Virus record (IMG/VR): IMGVR_UViG_3300025030_000090
Coordinates: 1-64,000 of that record
Origin: a virus
Reading direction: 5' to 3' (one strand)
DNA length: 64,000 nucleotides
A model generated the notes under the pieces. It was not told the origin of the DNA. It did not search any database and saw only the letters and a program-made list of their open reading frames with translations. Shown here in pieces: positions 1-6,696 of this stretch. The position numbers were made by a program, and so were the translations under genes. Position 1 is the stretch's first letter. Each line of letters begins with the position of its first letter.

Positions 1-20
1 TCAAGATTTCGAAGCTACCC

Positions 21-42
21 ATATATATATATATATATATAT
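21..42. repeat. (AT)11 dinucleotide repeat
   Basis: Eleven uninterrupted AT units inside a very AT-rich stretch at the downstream end of the gene array. Seen directly. It could be a flexible or easily melted element; no function can be assigned. Confidence 0.9.
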
Positions 43-394
43 TGTACTTAGAGTACTAATGTACCCTAGTACTTAGATCTTCTTAGAACCTAGAGTGTAC
101 TGTATATGTACACTTATATATCTTAGTACTTAAGTATGCAAAAATCTTCGTATAGTGACTTTTCATTTTATCTTTTTTTCCTTTTTCTTGGTAAAAGAAG
201 TCTTCTTGTTTTTCTGGGTGAGAAAGAATATTTTCTTCTCTTGGTAAAGTATCTCCCCTCCCCTTCTTCTTTCAAGAATATATACCTTTTCTATACTTTT
301 GAGGAAAGATTTTCTTCTTTCTCTACATATAATGGTACTATATATGATGTACTCTAAGTACTAGTATGTAGAAGCTGAACCTTGCTTATTTCTT
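43..394. other. AT-rich non-coding region with AGTACT palindromes
   Basis: No convincing gene is present; the only open frame is low-complexity and rich in Phe and Leu. The palindrome AGTACT occurs at 52-57, 68-73, 125-130 and 357-362, with further GTAC-containing inverted repeats between. On the minus strand this lies downstream of the two tRNA genes. It could be a control region, a binding-site cluster or a replication element; none of these is proven. Confidence 0.5.
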
Positions 395-471
395 TGGTGG
401 AGCCATTGGGACTCGAACCCAAACTCTTGCGGATTAAAAGTCCGACGCTTTGCCAATTAAGCTATGGCTCC
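395..471 (-). tRNA. tRNA-Lys (anticodon TTT)
   Basis: On the minus strand a complete cloverleaf can be folded: seven-pair acceptor stem (GGAGCCA with TGGCTCC), D arm, anticodon loop CTTTTAA giving TTT, and a T arm with TTGGG and CCCAA around TTCGAGT. Discriminator A is followed by an encoded CCA. It would read AAA and AAG, common in these A-rich genes. Confidence 0.95.
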
Positions 472-578
472 ATCTTTCTTACTTGTCTTGCAGTTGTTCT
501 AGAGTCTAATTTCCCTTTAGGTCTTGTGTGTGATAGACTGCCTTGACTTCCCATTTGTGAGAATGAAATGGCCACATT

Positions 579-944
579 TTACTTCCACTCCTCTGTTGGA
601 GAATATACATGAACACCAAAATCTTTCATTGTATGCATTTCATACCATTGGTCGTCTACCACAATATCTCCAGGACGAACCAGAGAAAAAGAATCATGTT
701 TTCCCAATGCAATCCATTCTATAGAATCTCTCAATACCATCTCTGCCACCTTCCTGGCGTAAGCAATGCCCCCACCACTCCAGATGAAAATATCGCCCTG
801 GAAATCCTTCAGCTTCTTTATCAGTTCCTCATTAGGAACAAATGGTTCTCCATTGATGGCACCAAAGGGATGTGCAGAGCAATCATCTGGATTCACATAC
901 AGAACCAGAGTATCGTCTACATCCACGAAAACCCTTTGCTTCAT
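579..944 (-). CDS. HAD-superfamily phosphatase-like protein
   Basis: A small protein of about 121 residues with the haloacid dehalogenase (HAD) signature: motif I DVDDT near the N-terminus, a motif II-like WSGGG in mid-protein and an acidic VVDD motif towards the end. Family members are phosphohydrolases using the first Asp as nucleophile; phages carry short versions acting on nucleotides or nucleic acid ends. I chose the ATG at 944 over the in-frame GTG at 953 because it follows AGGTGG and overlaps the upstream stop as ATGA. The cap domain is minimal, so the substrate is unknown. Confidence 0.8.
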   Translation of the reverse strand: MKQRVFVDVDDTLVLYVNPDDCSAHPFGAINGEPFVPNEELIKKLKDFQGDIFIWSGGGIAYARKVAEMVLRDSIEWIALGKHDSFSLVRPGDIVVDDQWYEMHTMKDFGVHVYSPTEEWK

Positions 945-1030
945 GATAGCCACCTAACAATCAGGATTATTCCCACCAAGACCCCAATCACAGAGACAAG
1001 AACAATTCTTGCATGTTGCTTCTCCGTCAT
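941..1030 (-). CDS. Tiny single-span membrane protein (29 aa)
   Basis: An ATG preceded by an AGGAGA-type SD opens a 29-residue frame with a charged N-terminus (MTEKQHAR) and one long hydrophobic stretch. Its stop overlaps the start of the HAD gene as ATGA, supporting translational coupling. Function unknown; one membrane span is likely. Confidence 0.6.
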   Translation of the reverse strand: MTEKQHARIVLVSVIGVLVGIILIVRWLS

Positions 1031-1032
1031 TT

Positions 1033-1314
1033 TTAGTTCTCCTGAGCTTCGGAGGAGTCTGCTTGGTTCTCATAGAACTCTGTTTGGTCTACTTCGTATT
1101 TTGCCTGAAGCAATCTGTCCAGGAGCTTTTCAGCATCATCTCTCTTTTCCTCTGGTACTTGAAGCAGAAGCATTCTCTCCAACATCATGATTGCATAGTG
1201 GTCTCCAAGCATGTATGCTGGAAAATCCAGCCCCTCGAACCAGACCCTATACATACCTCCTCGATACCTTCGGTCTTCCTTGCCTGGCTCTTCTATTTTA
1301 AGTATTTTTCGCAT
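1033..1314 (-). CDS. Hypothetical acidic protein (93 aa)
   Basis: Charged protein of 93 residues with a basic N-terminus (MRKILKIEE) and a Glu/Asp-rich second half, predicted helical in residues 50-75. I do not recognise the family. It sits between the tRNA-Arg gene and a tiny membrane-protein gene and is probably co-transcribed with both. Confidence 0.75.
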   Translation of the reverse strand: MRKILKIEEPGKEDRRYRGGMYRVWFEGLDFPAYMLGDHYAIMMLERMLLLQVPEEKRDDAEKLLDRLLQAKYEVDQTEFYENQADSSEAQEN

Positions 1315-1340
1315 CTTGGTTTTTTCCTTCTTTTCTTTTA

Positions 1341-1417
1341 TGGTGCCCCAAGAGAGATTTGAACTCTCTACATCGAAGTTAGAAGCTTCGCGCTCTATCC
1401 AGATGAGCTATTGGGGC
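1341..1417 (-). tRNA. tRNA-Arg (anticodon TCT)
   Basis: Minus-strand cloverleaf with acceptor GCCCCAA pairing with TTGGGGC, D arm GCTC/GAGC, anticodon stem CGAAG/CTTCG around loop CTTCTAA (anticodon TCT), T arm GAGAG/CTCTC, and an encoded CCA after discriminator A. It would decode AGA, a frequent Arg codon in these genes. Confidence 0.95.
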
Positions 1418-1427
1418 ATTTCTTCTT

Positions 1428-1937
1428 TTACTTTATGCCCATCAACTTGGAGAACTTTCCAAACATGGTTTCGTCCTTAAAGAATGCGAATCCGTTGTCT
1501 AGTTCTAGCCAACCCAGAACATCAGAGCTTTCATCAAGAGACCGCTTGAAGTGACTACTTTCCTTTAGCCACTTGTAGTCGTCTCCTTTGTAGAGCTTGT
1601 CAAGAAGTGCTTCTACATCTTTCTTCCAATCCTTGTGGCAGACATAGAACACAACCTTCCCAGGAGCAACTTCGTAAAGGTCTGTTGTAAGTTTTCCTTC
1701 AGAGGATTGCTTCGCCATGTTTCTCAGAGCATTGGGAACTGCGCCCCATTCAAACTCGGAAGCACCCATATAATCGAATCTGAAGATTCCTCGGAGCAAA
1801 TTCATAGCCTCATTCGATAGGCCGCCATTCTTTAGCCCGCCACCAAAGAAAAAGGGATTGTCTACTTCAATTCCATTCAAGCGGATAGGTTGGGGCTTCT
1901 GGAGTCTTTGGATGAGCCAAGTTCGGTGCGGAAACAT
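1428..1937 (-). CDS. Conserved phage protein of unknown function
   Basis: 169 residues. The segment FDYMGASEFEWGAVPNAL (about residues 53-70) is a signature I recognise from conserved, uncharacterised phage proteins. The rest is mixed alpha/beta with no membrane segment or metal site. The ATG follows GGGGAG at good spacing. A zinc-ribbon mini-gene lies directly upstream. Function not assigned. Confidence 0.85.
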   Translation of the reverse strand: MFPHRTWLIQRLQKPQPIRLNGIEVDNPFFFGGGLKNGGLSNEAMNLLRGIFRFDYMGASEFEWGAVPNALRNMAKQSSEGKLTTDLYEVAPGKVVFYVCHKDWKKDVEALLDKLYKGDDYKWLKESSHFKRSLDESSDVLGWLELDNGFAFFKDETMFGKFSKLMGIK

Positions 1938-1949
1938 TGCTACTCCCCT

Positions 1950-2054
1950 TTACTTCTTCCAGGGCTTCTTGCAGCTTGGACAGAACCGAAAGTCAGCCCC
2001 TCCAGTAAATTTCACCCCACAGTTAGGACAGGGATGCATCGGAGCAGCTTTCAT
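1950..2054 (-). CDS. Mini zinc-ribbon protein (34 aa)
   Basis: A 34-residue frame with CPNC and CPSC knuckles separated by 15 residues, the minimal spacing for a zinc ribbon. ATG start, 8 bases downstream of the next upstream gene. Likely a small nucleic-acid or protein adaptor; no specific role can be given. Confidence 0.65.
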   Translation of the reverse strand: MKAAPMHPCPNCGVKFTGGADFRFCPSCKKPWKK

Positions 2055-2061
2055 GTTCAAT

Positions 2062-2367
2062 CTACTTCTCATCAACATATATGGTGTATTGAGTGTTTCC
2101 GATGATGGCGGTGAAGATGCTCCCGTTCAGAACTTCAGTTTCCATCGGAGAGTTCTTGCGAATCTTGTTCACCACCCTCCTCACCCTGGCATCGGAGATG
2201 TCTTCCTCAGTGAAGTCGTATCCCCGAAGTTCCTTGCCTTTGCCAGAAAGAGCACTTGCAGTAGAGTATCTTCCGTTGCAACCACACATGCAAGTATGAG
2301 GCTTTCCCACATAGACGCGAAGCTTGTTCAAGTCCAAGTCAGGCAGCTGAGTGATAGTAGTTTCCAT
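2062..2367 (-). CDS. Conserved phage protein with Cys cluster (101 aa)
   Basis: I place the start at 2367 (METTITQL), which follows GAGGGAAGAAA; the longer frame to 2400 would translate SD-like leader. A motif VYVGKPHTCMCGCNGRYS near residues 18-35 has three closely spaced Cys and could bind metal. The C-terminal half looks like a small beta fold ending in TQYTIYVDEK. Family recalled only as conserved phage hypothetical. Confidence 0.8.
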   Translation of the reverse strand: METTITQLPDLDLNKLRVYVGKPHTCMCGCNGRYSTASALSGKGKELRGYDFTEEDISDARVRRVVNKIRKNSPMETEVLNGSIFTAIIGNTQYTIYVDEK

Positions 2368-2390
2368 TTTTCTTCCCTCTCCCTTTTCCC

Positions 2391-2756
2391 TTATGCCCAC
2401 TTCTTCAGGATTCCCCAGGAAAGTTGTCCCTGGAAGTAAACCGACCTGTTCAAAGTAGAGTGATTATCCCCAGAAGAGTTCTTGTAGGTGGTAACCAATT
2501 CCTTGGTATCAATGTCTACCACCACACAAGTTCCCTTTGTATCCCTTACCAGCAACCTTCTGGTTCCTACTTCATCATGGGCTTCGATCAATTTGAGGGT
2601 TTGGCTTCGAAGAGCACCATCTACTTCGTGCCAGGTGATTCCTTTTTCTGCCATCCTCAATTGGAAATGGGGTCTCTTTTCTAGTTCCAGGGTCTTGATC
2701 TTTTCCAGAAGCCTTTCGCGGATTTCCTTCGGAAGCCTTTCAGCTAGGAGTTTCAT
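2391..2756 (-). CDS. DUF4258-like small protein
   Basis: 121 residues. Region 28-90 (HFQLRMAEKGITWHEVDGAL, then a CVVVDIDTKELVTTYKN strand) resembles the DUF4258 fold, a family related in shape to RelE-type toxins but mostly uncharacterised. The match is from memory of the pattern and may be wrong. It sits in a short operon behind the 3013-3041 promoter. Confidence 0.55.
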   Translation of the reverse strand: MKLLAERLPKEIRERLLEKIKTLELEKRPHFQLRMAEKGITWHEVDGALRSQTLKLIEAHDEVGTRRLLVRDTKGTCVVVDIDTKELVTTYKNSSGDNHSTLNRSVYFQGQLSWGILKKWA

Positions 2757-2768
2757 TGCATATCTCCT

Positions 2769-2984
2769 TCACAGAATTCCTTCTTGCTGGAGAACAACCT
2801 TTATGTCCCTGGTTCCGAACTCGTTTTCAAAGGCTTCTTGAAATAGCTCATTTCTTTGAGCTCTTGAAATCCTTGTTATTGCCTTTCCGTCTTTGATAAC
2901 TTTGCCACCCCTTACCACTACGCATCCCTCAAATTGCCTGGACCAGATTTCGTTTCCTTCGAGGCTTTCAAGAATCTTGTCCAT
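2769..2984 (-). CDS. Hypothetical protein, first gene of operon (71 aa)
   Basis: 71 residues, mixed charge, no recognised domain. ATG at 2984 follows a GGGGAAGG SD and sits about 30 bases downstream of the promoter at 3013-3041, so it is the promoter-proximal gene of the unit running to the tRNA genes. Confidence 0.8.
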   Translation of the reverse strand: MDKILESLEGNEIWSRQFEGCVVVRGGKVIKDGKAITRISRAQRNELFQEAFENEFGTRDIKVVLQQEGIL

Positions 2985-3012
2985 TTTACCTTCCCCTTTC
3001 CCTTACACTATA

Positions 3013-3041
3013 ATCTTACTACATATCTAGGAAAGAGTAAA
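3013..3041 (-). promoter_or_regulatory. Promoter, TTTACT-N17-TAAGAT
   Basis: Minus-strand -35 TTTACT (3036-3041) and -10 TAAGAT (3013-3018) with a 17-base spacer. One of thirteen matching sites in this arm. Drives the 2984 gene and those below it. Confidence 0.8.
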
Positions 3042-3135
3042 ATGTCTAAAAACACTTAAATTAGTCTAAATCAAGCGATTTCAAGGGTAAATCTCATCTG
3101 TTCTCACGATTTCATGTGTTTTCGCTTGTTTTCTC
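3042..3135 (-). repeat. Promoter-associated dispersed repeat, copy 1
   Basis: About 94 bp immediately upstream of the -35, shared with copies near 5411, 7833, 10018, 10957, 12289 and 13992. Shared blocks in minus orientation are GTGAGAAAACAAGCGAA, a GAGAACAGATGAGAT block and a CTTGAAATCG block. It overlaps the C-terminal codons of the upstream gene. Confidence 0.7.
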
Positions 3136-3537
3136 ACTTTTTCGAAATCCATATCTGGAGCCTTGGTAAGAGCCATTGCACTTCTTGCTGCACAAGAACT
3201 TCCTATCAGGGAACTTCTTGGCAAGATAATTCACGCTACTCTTCTTCCTTTGGAAGTCTCTTCCACAAACTGGACAAGTGAAGTTTACTAGTTTACTCTT
3301 TTTGTTGCAAACACTGCAAAGATTTCTTCCTGGGGAAATTTTGGCATTGCAGGAAGAACACAGCACAGGAGGAGACAAAGAGTATTTTACTAGTTTATCT
3401 CCTAACTTGTTTTTTATTACCAGAAGATGAACATATTGTTTTGATGTTCCAAACTTATTGGCAACATCTATCTCTCTGGCAACTTCGCCATCCAAATTCT
3501 GGATGTATTCAACTATTCGCTCTGATAGATTACTCAT
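3112..3537 (-). CDS. HTH and zinc-ribbon putative regulator
   Basis: 141 residues from ATG 3537 (MSNLSERIVEY), chosen because it overlaps the upstream stop as ATGA. Residues about 15-45 look like a winged or simple helix-turn-helix (DVANKFGTSKQYVHLLVIKN). Then come a CSSC...CSVC ribbon, a CPVC knuckle, and a CSKKC motif near the C-terminus. Likely DNA binding, perhaps a phage regulator. The last residues are encoded inside the dispersed rep element, so its tail has been shaped by that repeat. Confidence 0.75.
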   Translation of the reverse strand: MSNLSERIVEYIQNLDGEVAREIDVANKFGTSKQYVHLLVIKNKLGDKLVKYSLSPPVLCSSCNAKISPGRNLCSVCNKKSKLVNFTCPVCGRDFQRKKSSVNYLAKKFPDRKFLCSKKCNGSYQGSRYGFRKSEKTSENT

Positions 3538-3999
3538 GTCTCTGCAATTCTCTTTTCGGCAAAATCTGCCTGTAGTTTCCGAATCAAATAATCCGTCAAA
3601 GGCTTTGTTCCTACATATACCTTGTTGCAAACTGTGCATCTTTGGATTTGAAACATATGGGTTTCTCCATGCACAGTAACTTCTTCATATCCCAGAGTTT
3701 CTGCAGGCTCTTCAAGAATATCCTTTACATGAGAACAATACTTGGACATGTTTTGGTTTTTCTCTTCTTGTTCAAAAATCATGTCGAATGGGTTGATGTC
3801 AGGATGTCCTGTTACTGTAGACAGTGTGCCCTTCCAAGAGCTTGTATTGTTGCTTCCGCAGTATCCACATTGGTTCCCAGGAATAGAATCCAAATTAAAA
3901 GTTTCATTTCTCTTGCAATATCTACAATATCTGATGTACTTTACTTCGCTTCTCTTGACTCTTTTTTCCTGGCTTTCCCCATACAAGTTTTGGTTCCAT
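3534..3999 (-). CDS. Zinc-ribbon protein with apparent +1 frameshift
   Basis: The main frame encodes CRYCKR...CGYC and a second CTVC pair. It has no ATG at its start unless the frame is extended back through the neighbouring gene, which I reject. A well placed ATG at 3999, after AAGGAG, opens a second frame (MEPKLVWGKPGKK) that stops after 25 codons. Joining the two needs a +1 shift near the six-A run at 3962-3967 and gives a smooth protein of about 154 residues. This could be a sequence error, a real mutation or programmed shifting; a TTG at 3986 is the alternative start. Confidence 0.6.
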
Positions 4000-4011
4000 T
4001 TCGTTTTCTCC

Positions 4012-4314
4012 TTATGCAGTAGTAATGTAGTCTGCCAAAATATAGGAAGGCCAATTGCCACGATGCAAATGATACGCAGGTCCAATATATGCTTTTGCCC
4101 CATTCCAGCGGAAAACAACGGCGATTGAAGACAGATTTACTGGCGGAGAAGGATGCGAAGCCAAGTACTTCTTGAACTTGTCCATTCCGCACAAACGAGC
4201 CATATCATCATTTCCGTTATGGCAAGAACATGCACAGGGACAGTATTTCAAAAAGTCCTTTGAGTTTGGTTTTCCCACATCTGGAATTGCCAATGTTTTG
4301 TCGCAGTCACACAT
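4012..4314 (-). CDS. Cys-rich hypothetical protein (100 aa)
   Basis: The N-terminal third carries a dense Cys/His cluster (MCDC, then YCPCACSCH), probably a metal site; the rest is a mixed domain ending WPSYILADYITTA. No family recognised. Start ATG at 4314; stop lies 13 bases before the ATG of the frameshifted zinc-ribbon gene. Confidence 0.8.
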   Translation of the reverse strand: MCDCDKTLAIPDVGKPNSKDFLKYCPCACSCHNGNDDMARLCGMDKFKKYLASHPSPPVNLSSIAVVFRWNGAKAYIGPAYHLHRGNWPSYILADYITTA

Positions 4315-4326
4315 TGTCTTTTTCCT

Positions 4327-4557
4327 TTAGTTCTCGAATACCGTTAGGTCTATGCTGTTTTCCGTTTGGTAGTTGAATCCTACGAATTTCCCCAGCTGAA
4401 TCACTGGCAGAGAGCGATTGAAAAGAACTCCTTCTCCTTTGTTGTTTATCAGTAGTATTTTGCTTGGCCACTCCCCAGGGATAAGTCCCAAGTTCATGTG
4501 CTCCCCGAAGAATCCATCCTTGACCAAAGTCACTTGTGAAGTAGTTACAGGGAACAT
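4327..4557 (-). CDS. Hypothetical beta-rich protein (76 aa)
   Basis: The start at 4557 follows GGAGG and lies one base after the upstream stop; the longer frame from 4572 would overlap the neighbour. Alternating hydrophobic residues suggest a small beta barrel. No domain recognised. Confidence 0.75.
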   Translation of the reverse strand: MFPVTTSQVTLVKDGFFGEHMNLGLIPGEWPSKILLINNKGEGVLFNRSLPVIQLGKFVGFNYQTENSIDLTVFEN

Positions 4558-4558
4558 T

Positions 4559-4705
4559 TCATTCCTCCACATCTATCGAAAGACAGATTTCCGGATATGG
4601 GCCTTGGGACTCAAGCTCCTTTTGAACCTCTTCGGGAGTTGTAAAGACGCAGTAACGGGTTTTTCCGTTGAGGAGTGTTACCTTGCGGACTTCAGAAGCT
4701 TTCAT
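4559..4705 (-). CDS. Hypothetical mini-protein (48 aa)
   Basis: 48 codons from ATG 4705 (MKASEVRKVTLLNGKTRYCV), ending in an acidic tail. Its last codons contain the GGAGG SD of the next gene, indicating coupling. Looks like a two-strand, one-helix domain; function unknown. Confidence 0.65.
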   Translation of the reverse strand: MKASEVRKVTLLNGKTRYCVFTTPEEVQKELESQGPYPEICLSIDVEE

Positions 4706-4715
4706 TTTTGCTCCT

Positions 4716-4922
4716 CTACTTTCCTAGATTTCTCAAGGCTCTGTCTGCCGCCAGAACTGTCTGGGAGTGTACTTCTATGCTAGGGGTTTTGGTTCCACTG
4801 TGGCCATAGCAGAGGTGGAGTTTTCTGATTCCACTCTTTGTCCATCCATAAGCCAACCATCTACTATTGAGTATGGTAACATTTCCCTGGATAAGACATA
4901 CATCGCAGATTTTGACGTCCAT
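4716..4922 (-). CDS. Small CxxC/CxxH zinc protein (68 aa)
   Basis: CDVC at residues 6-9 and LCYGH near residue 38 form a CxxC...CxxH pattern typical of small phage zinc-binding proteins, with RK residues between that could contact nucleic acid. Compact operon position below 5350. Confidence 0.8.
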   Translation of the reverse strand: MDVKICDVCLIQGNVTILNSRWLAYGWTKSGIRKLHLCYGHSGTKTPSIEVHSQTVLAADRALRNLGK

Positions 4923-4927
4923 TTTGT

Positions 4928-5350
4928 CTATATCCTCCCATCACATATTGGACCTATTCCAGTGGCTATAGACTCGGGGACAGTAAGCTTCCTACCACAC
5001 CTTCCACATTTCCCTTCGTGCCAGACTTCCAAGTAGGCAGGAATTCGGTTCTGGGAAATGGCAGCCCAGAATTGGTTGAATACCTTTTCCGAAGGAGCTT
5101 CCAGGGAAATCCTACTCTTTGCTCCGTGCTTGTAAACCTTGCCAGAAAAGATGGTGCCCAAGTACTGGTAACTTCCTTCATTATCTGGGCCACTCATCAG
5201 AGCCACGAAGTGGGGAGATTCATCCCCAGGCTTCCTGATTCTGTAGGTCATGTGAAGTCCAGAAATCTTGCTCTTGAGAGTAAAAGTGGCATTTCCTGCC
5301 AGAGCAAATTCCAGAACCTTCTCAGGGGTTTCCAGCATACCAGACATCAT
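4928..5350 (-). CDS. DUF6011-like protein with C-terminal zinc motif
   Basis: 140 residues from ATG 5350 (MMSGMLETPEKV). A GTG at 5377 is in frame but sits at the likely transcription start. The body resembles a small nucleic-acid or substrate-binding domain. The C-terminal CGRCGRKLTVPESIATGIG followed by C is the pattern I associate with DUF6011, a zinc-knuckle domain of phage and plasmid proteins. First gene after the 5382-5410 promoter. Confidence 0.75.
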   Translation of the reverse strand: MMSGMLETPEKVLEFALAGNATFTLKSKISGLHMTYRIRKPGDESPHFVALMSGPDNEGSYQYLGTIFSGKVYKHGAKSRISLEAPSEKVFNQFWAAISQNRIPAYLEVWHEGKCGRCGRKLTVPESIATGIGPICDGRI

Positions 5351-5381
5351 CTTCTCTTTTCCCTTTCCTACCTTCACTTAT

Positions 5382-5410
5382 ATCTTACTACTTATCTTGA
5401 GGAGAGTAAA
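5382..5410 (-). promoter_or_regulatory. Promoter, TTTACT-N17-TAAGAT
   Basis: -35 TTTACT at 5405-5410, -10 TAAGAT at 5382-5387, 17-base spacer, followed by an A/G-rich SD leader. Drives genes 5350 to 3112. Confidence 0.8.
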
Positions 5411-5505
5411 ATGTCTAAAATCGCCAAAATCAGCTGATTTACCCATGAAATCTCATTAGTTCTCACTTTCTCTTTGGTTTTCTCACTTTTTCACTCGAAG
5501 TCGGC
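5411..5505 (-). repeat. Promoter-associated dispersed repeat, copy 2
   Basis: Contains the shared minus-strand blocks GTGAGAACTAATGAGAT and CTGATTTTGGCGA upstream of the -35, and GTGAGAAAACC at its far end, within the last codons of the 5491 gene. Confidence 0.7.
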
Positions 5506-6696
5506 AAGTTTGTATACTTTTGACTTTCTGGGAAGGTGTCGTGTTTTTCCCCCTGGAAGCAAGAACCAAGACCATCGTTCTGGGTGTTTGGGGCTTATAG
5601 GATTTGCTTCTCCATCTGTGAATACCCAAACTACTTCGGGATATTTGCTCCTGCTCAGCAGAGCATCTTCTATGCATGAGAAGGAAGTTCCTCCTCCGTC
5701 ATATATCTTTTTCTCTTGGAGGTTGATTTCCTTGGCCCTTGTATCAAACACATAAGCATGGATTTCAAAGTGTTTCTTTGGGATGCTTTTTGCCGCTTGC
5801 ACGAATTGTGTGTTTGCATTCGAACAAGAACCAGAGATATCCAAAAATAGGTAGATTTCTACTTTTTTCTTCCCAAAATCATCACTTGAATTGTCGCTAG
5901 GAAGAAAGAAGTCACTTTGTAATCCTGAAAGTCTTCGATTCACTCTGGTCCATTGCTCGGATTCTTCTTCATCCAGGGCCTTCTTGTTCCAGTTCTTTAT
6001 TAGAGACATCCACTTCTTCTTTTCCACTACTTTGATTGAAGAAGCTTGCCATTGGATGTTGCTTTCATTGCCAGGAAGCTTTCCCGCTGTTTCTTCTATT
6101 TCTTCTTGAGTAATTTTCTCCCCAGCATCTTCTTGGCTTTTTCCTTGTAGCCAATCTTCTATTGCCTTTCCTTCCCCAGAGGGATTGTCCATGGCCATCG
6201 GAATTCCGTCTTCACCTTTAGGAAGATTCTTCATCTGTTGAAGGTAGTAGTCAAAGGTTTGGTCTTCAAAAATCTTTGGCGTCGGGGGAAATACAGTATC
6301 AATCCAGCAAAGGCTTTCTCCGATAGAGATTTCCTCTCTTTTGAAGCCAAAGTACTTTACCAGAAGATGGTTGATGGAAATGTCCATGGCAACATTCAAG
6401 GCTTCTGGAAAAAATTGTTCCAGAAAAGGTTCTCCTCTGGAGCCATGCCTCAAAGTAATGTGTCCCATTTCATGGCATATGACAAAGATTTTTGTGTTTT
6501 CATCCAGAGAATTCCAAAAGGCTTCGTTTATTTGGAACTCCAGGATATCATTCTCTTTGTTCAAGTGCACCGCAGCAGTTTTGATTTCGTCCGTGAAAAC
6601 GGGCTTCCCTACTTCCCAAAACCTGGAGAAGAGAATTGCCTTTTCCTCAAGCTTCCTGGAGATGGAGAGATATTCATCAAGAGGGAAGGTGCTCAT
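5491..6696 (-). CDS. Metallopeptidase/vWA-like protein (DUF2201 type)
   Basis: 401 residues. Zinc peptidase motif HEMGH at 75-79 within an N-terminal DUF2201-type metallopeptidase domain. A C-terminal von Willebrand A (vWA)-like domain from about 279 has DISGS (MIDAS-like), GGGTS near 336 and FTDGE near 360. Such proteins pair with MoxR AAA ATPases, and the ATPase gene overlaps it here by ATGA. The pair probably forms a remodelling or metal-insertion machine; target unknown. A charged, low-complexity linker (about 160-230) separates the two halves. Confidence 0.9.
   Translation of the reverse strand: MSTFPLDEYLSISRKLEEKAILFSRFWEVGKPVFTDEIKTAAVHLNKENDILEFQINEAFWNSLDENTKIFVICHEMGHITLRHGSRGEPFLEQFFPEALNVAMDISINHLLVKYFGFKREEISIGESLCWIDTVFPPTPKIFEDQTFDYYLQQMKNLPKGEDGIPMAMDNPSGEGKAIEDWLQGKSQEDAGEKITQEEIEETAGKLPGNESNIQWQASSIKVVEKKKWMSLIKNWNKKALDEEESEQWTRVNRRLSGLQSDFFLPSDNSSDDFGKKKVEIYLFLDISGSCSNANTQFVQAAKSIPKKHFEIHAYVFDTRAKEINLQEKKIYDGGGTSFSCIEDALLSRSKYPEVVWVFTDGEANPISPKHPERWSWFLLPGGKTRHLPRKSKVYKLADFE

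Noticed and set aside
136-357. Plus-strand 73-codon frame rich in Phe, Leu and Ser
   Set aside because: Low-complexity translation of a T-rich region without SD or domain.
609-1190. Plus-strand open frame of 193 codons opposite the HAD gene
   Set aside because: Lies antisense to HAD motifs on the minus strand and has no recognisable domain or SD; every supported gene in the window is on the minus strand.
1858-2439. Plus-strand open frame of 193 codons
   Set aside because: Antisense shadow of four coupled minus-strand genes, one of them a zinc ribbon with clear Cys pairs.
3941-4192. 83-codon minus-strand frame between two zinc-type genes
   Set aside because: Runs antiphase through two better supported genes; low-quality composition. 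Only the 3999 ATG with its SD is used, for the frameshift model.
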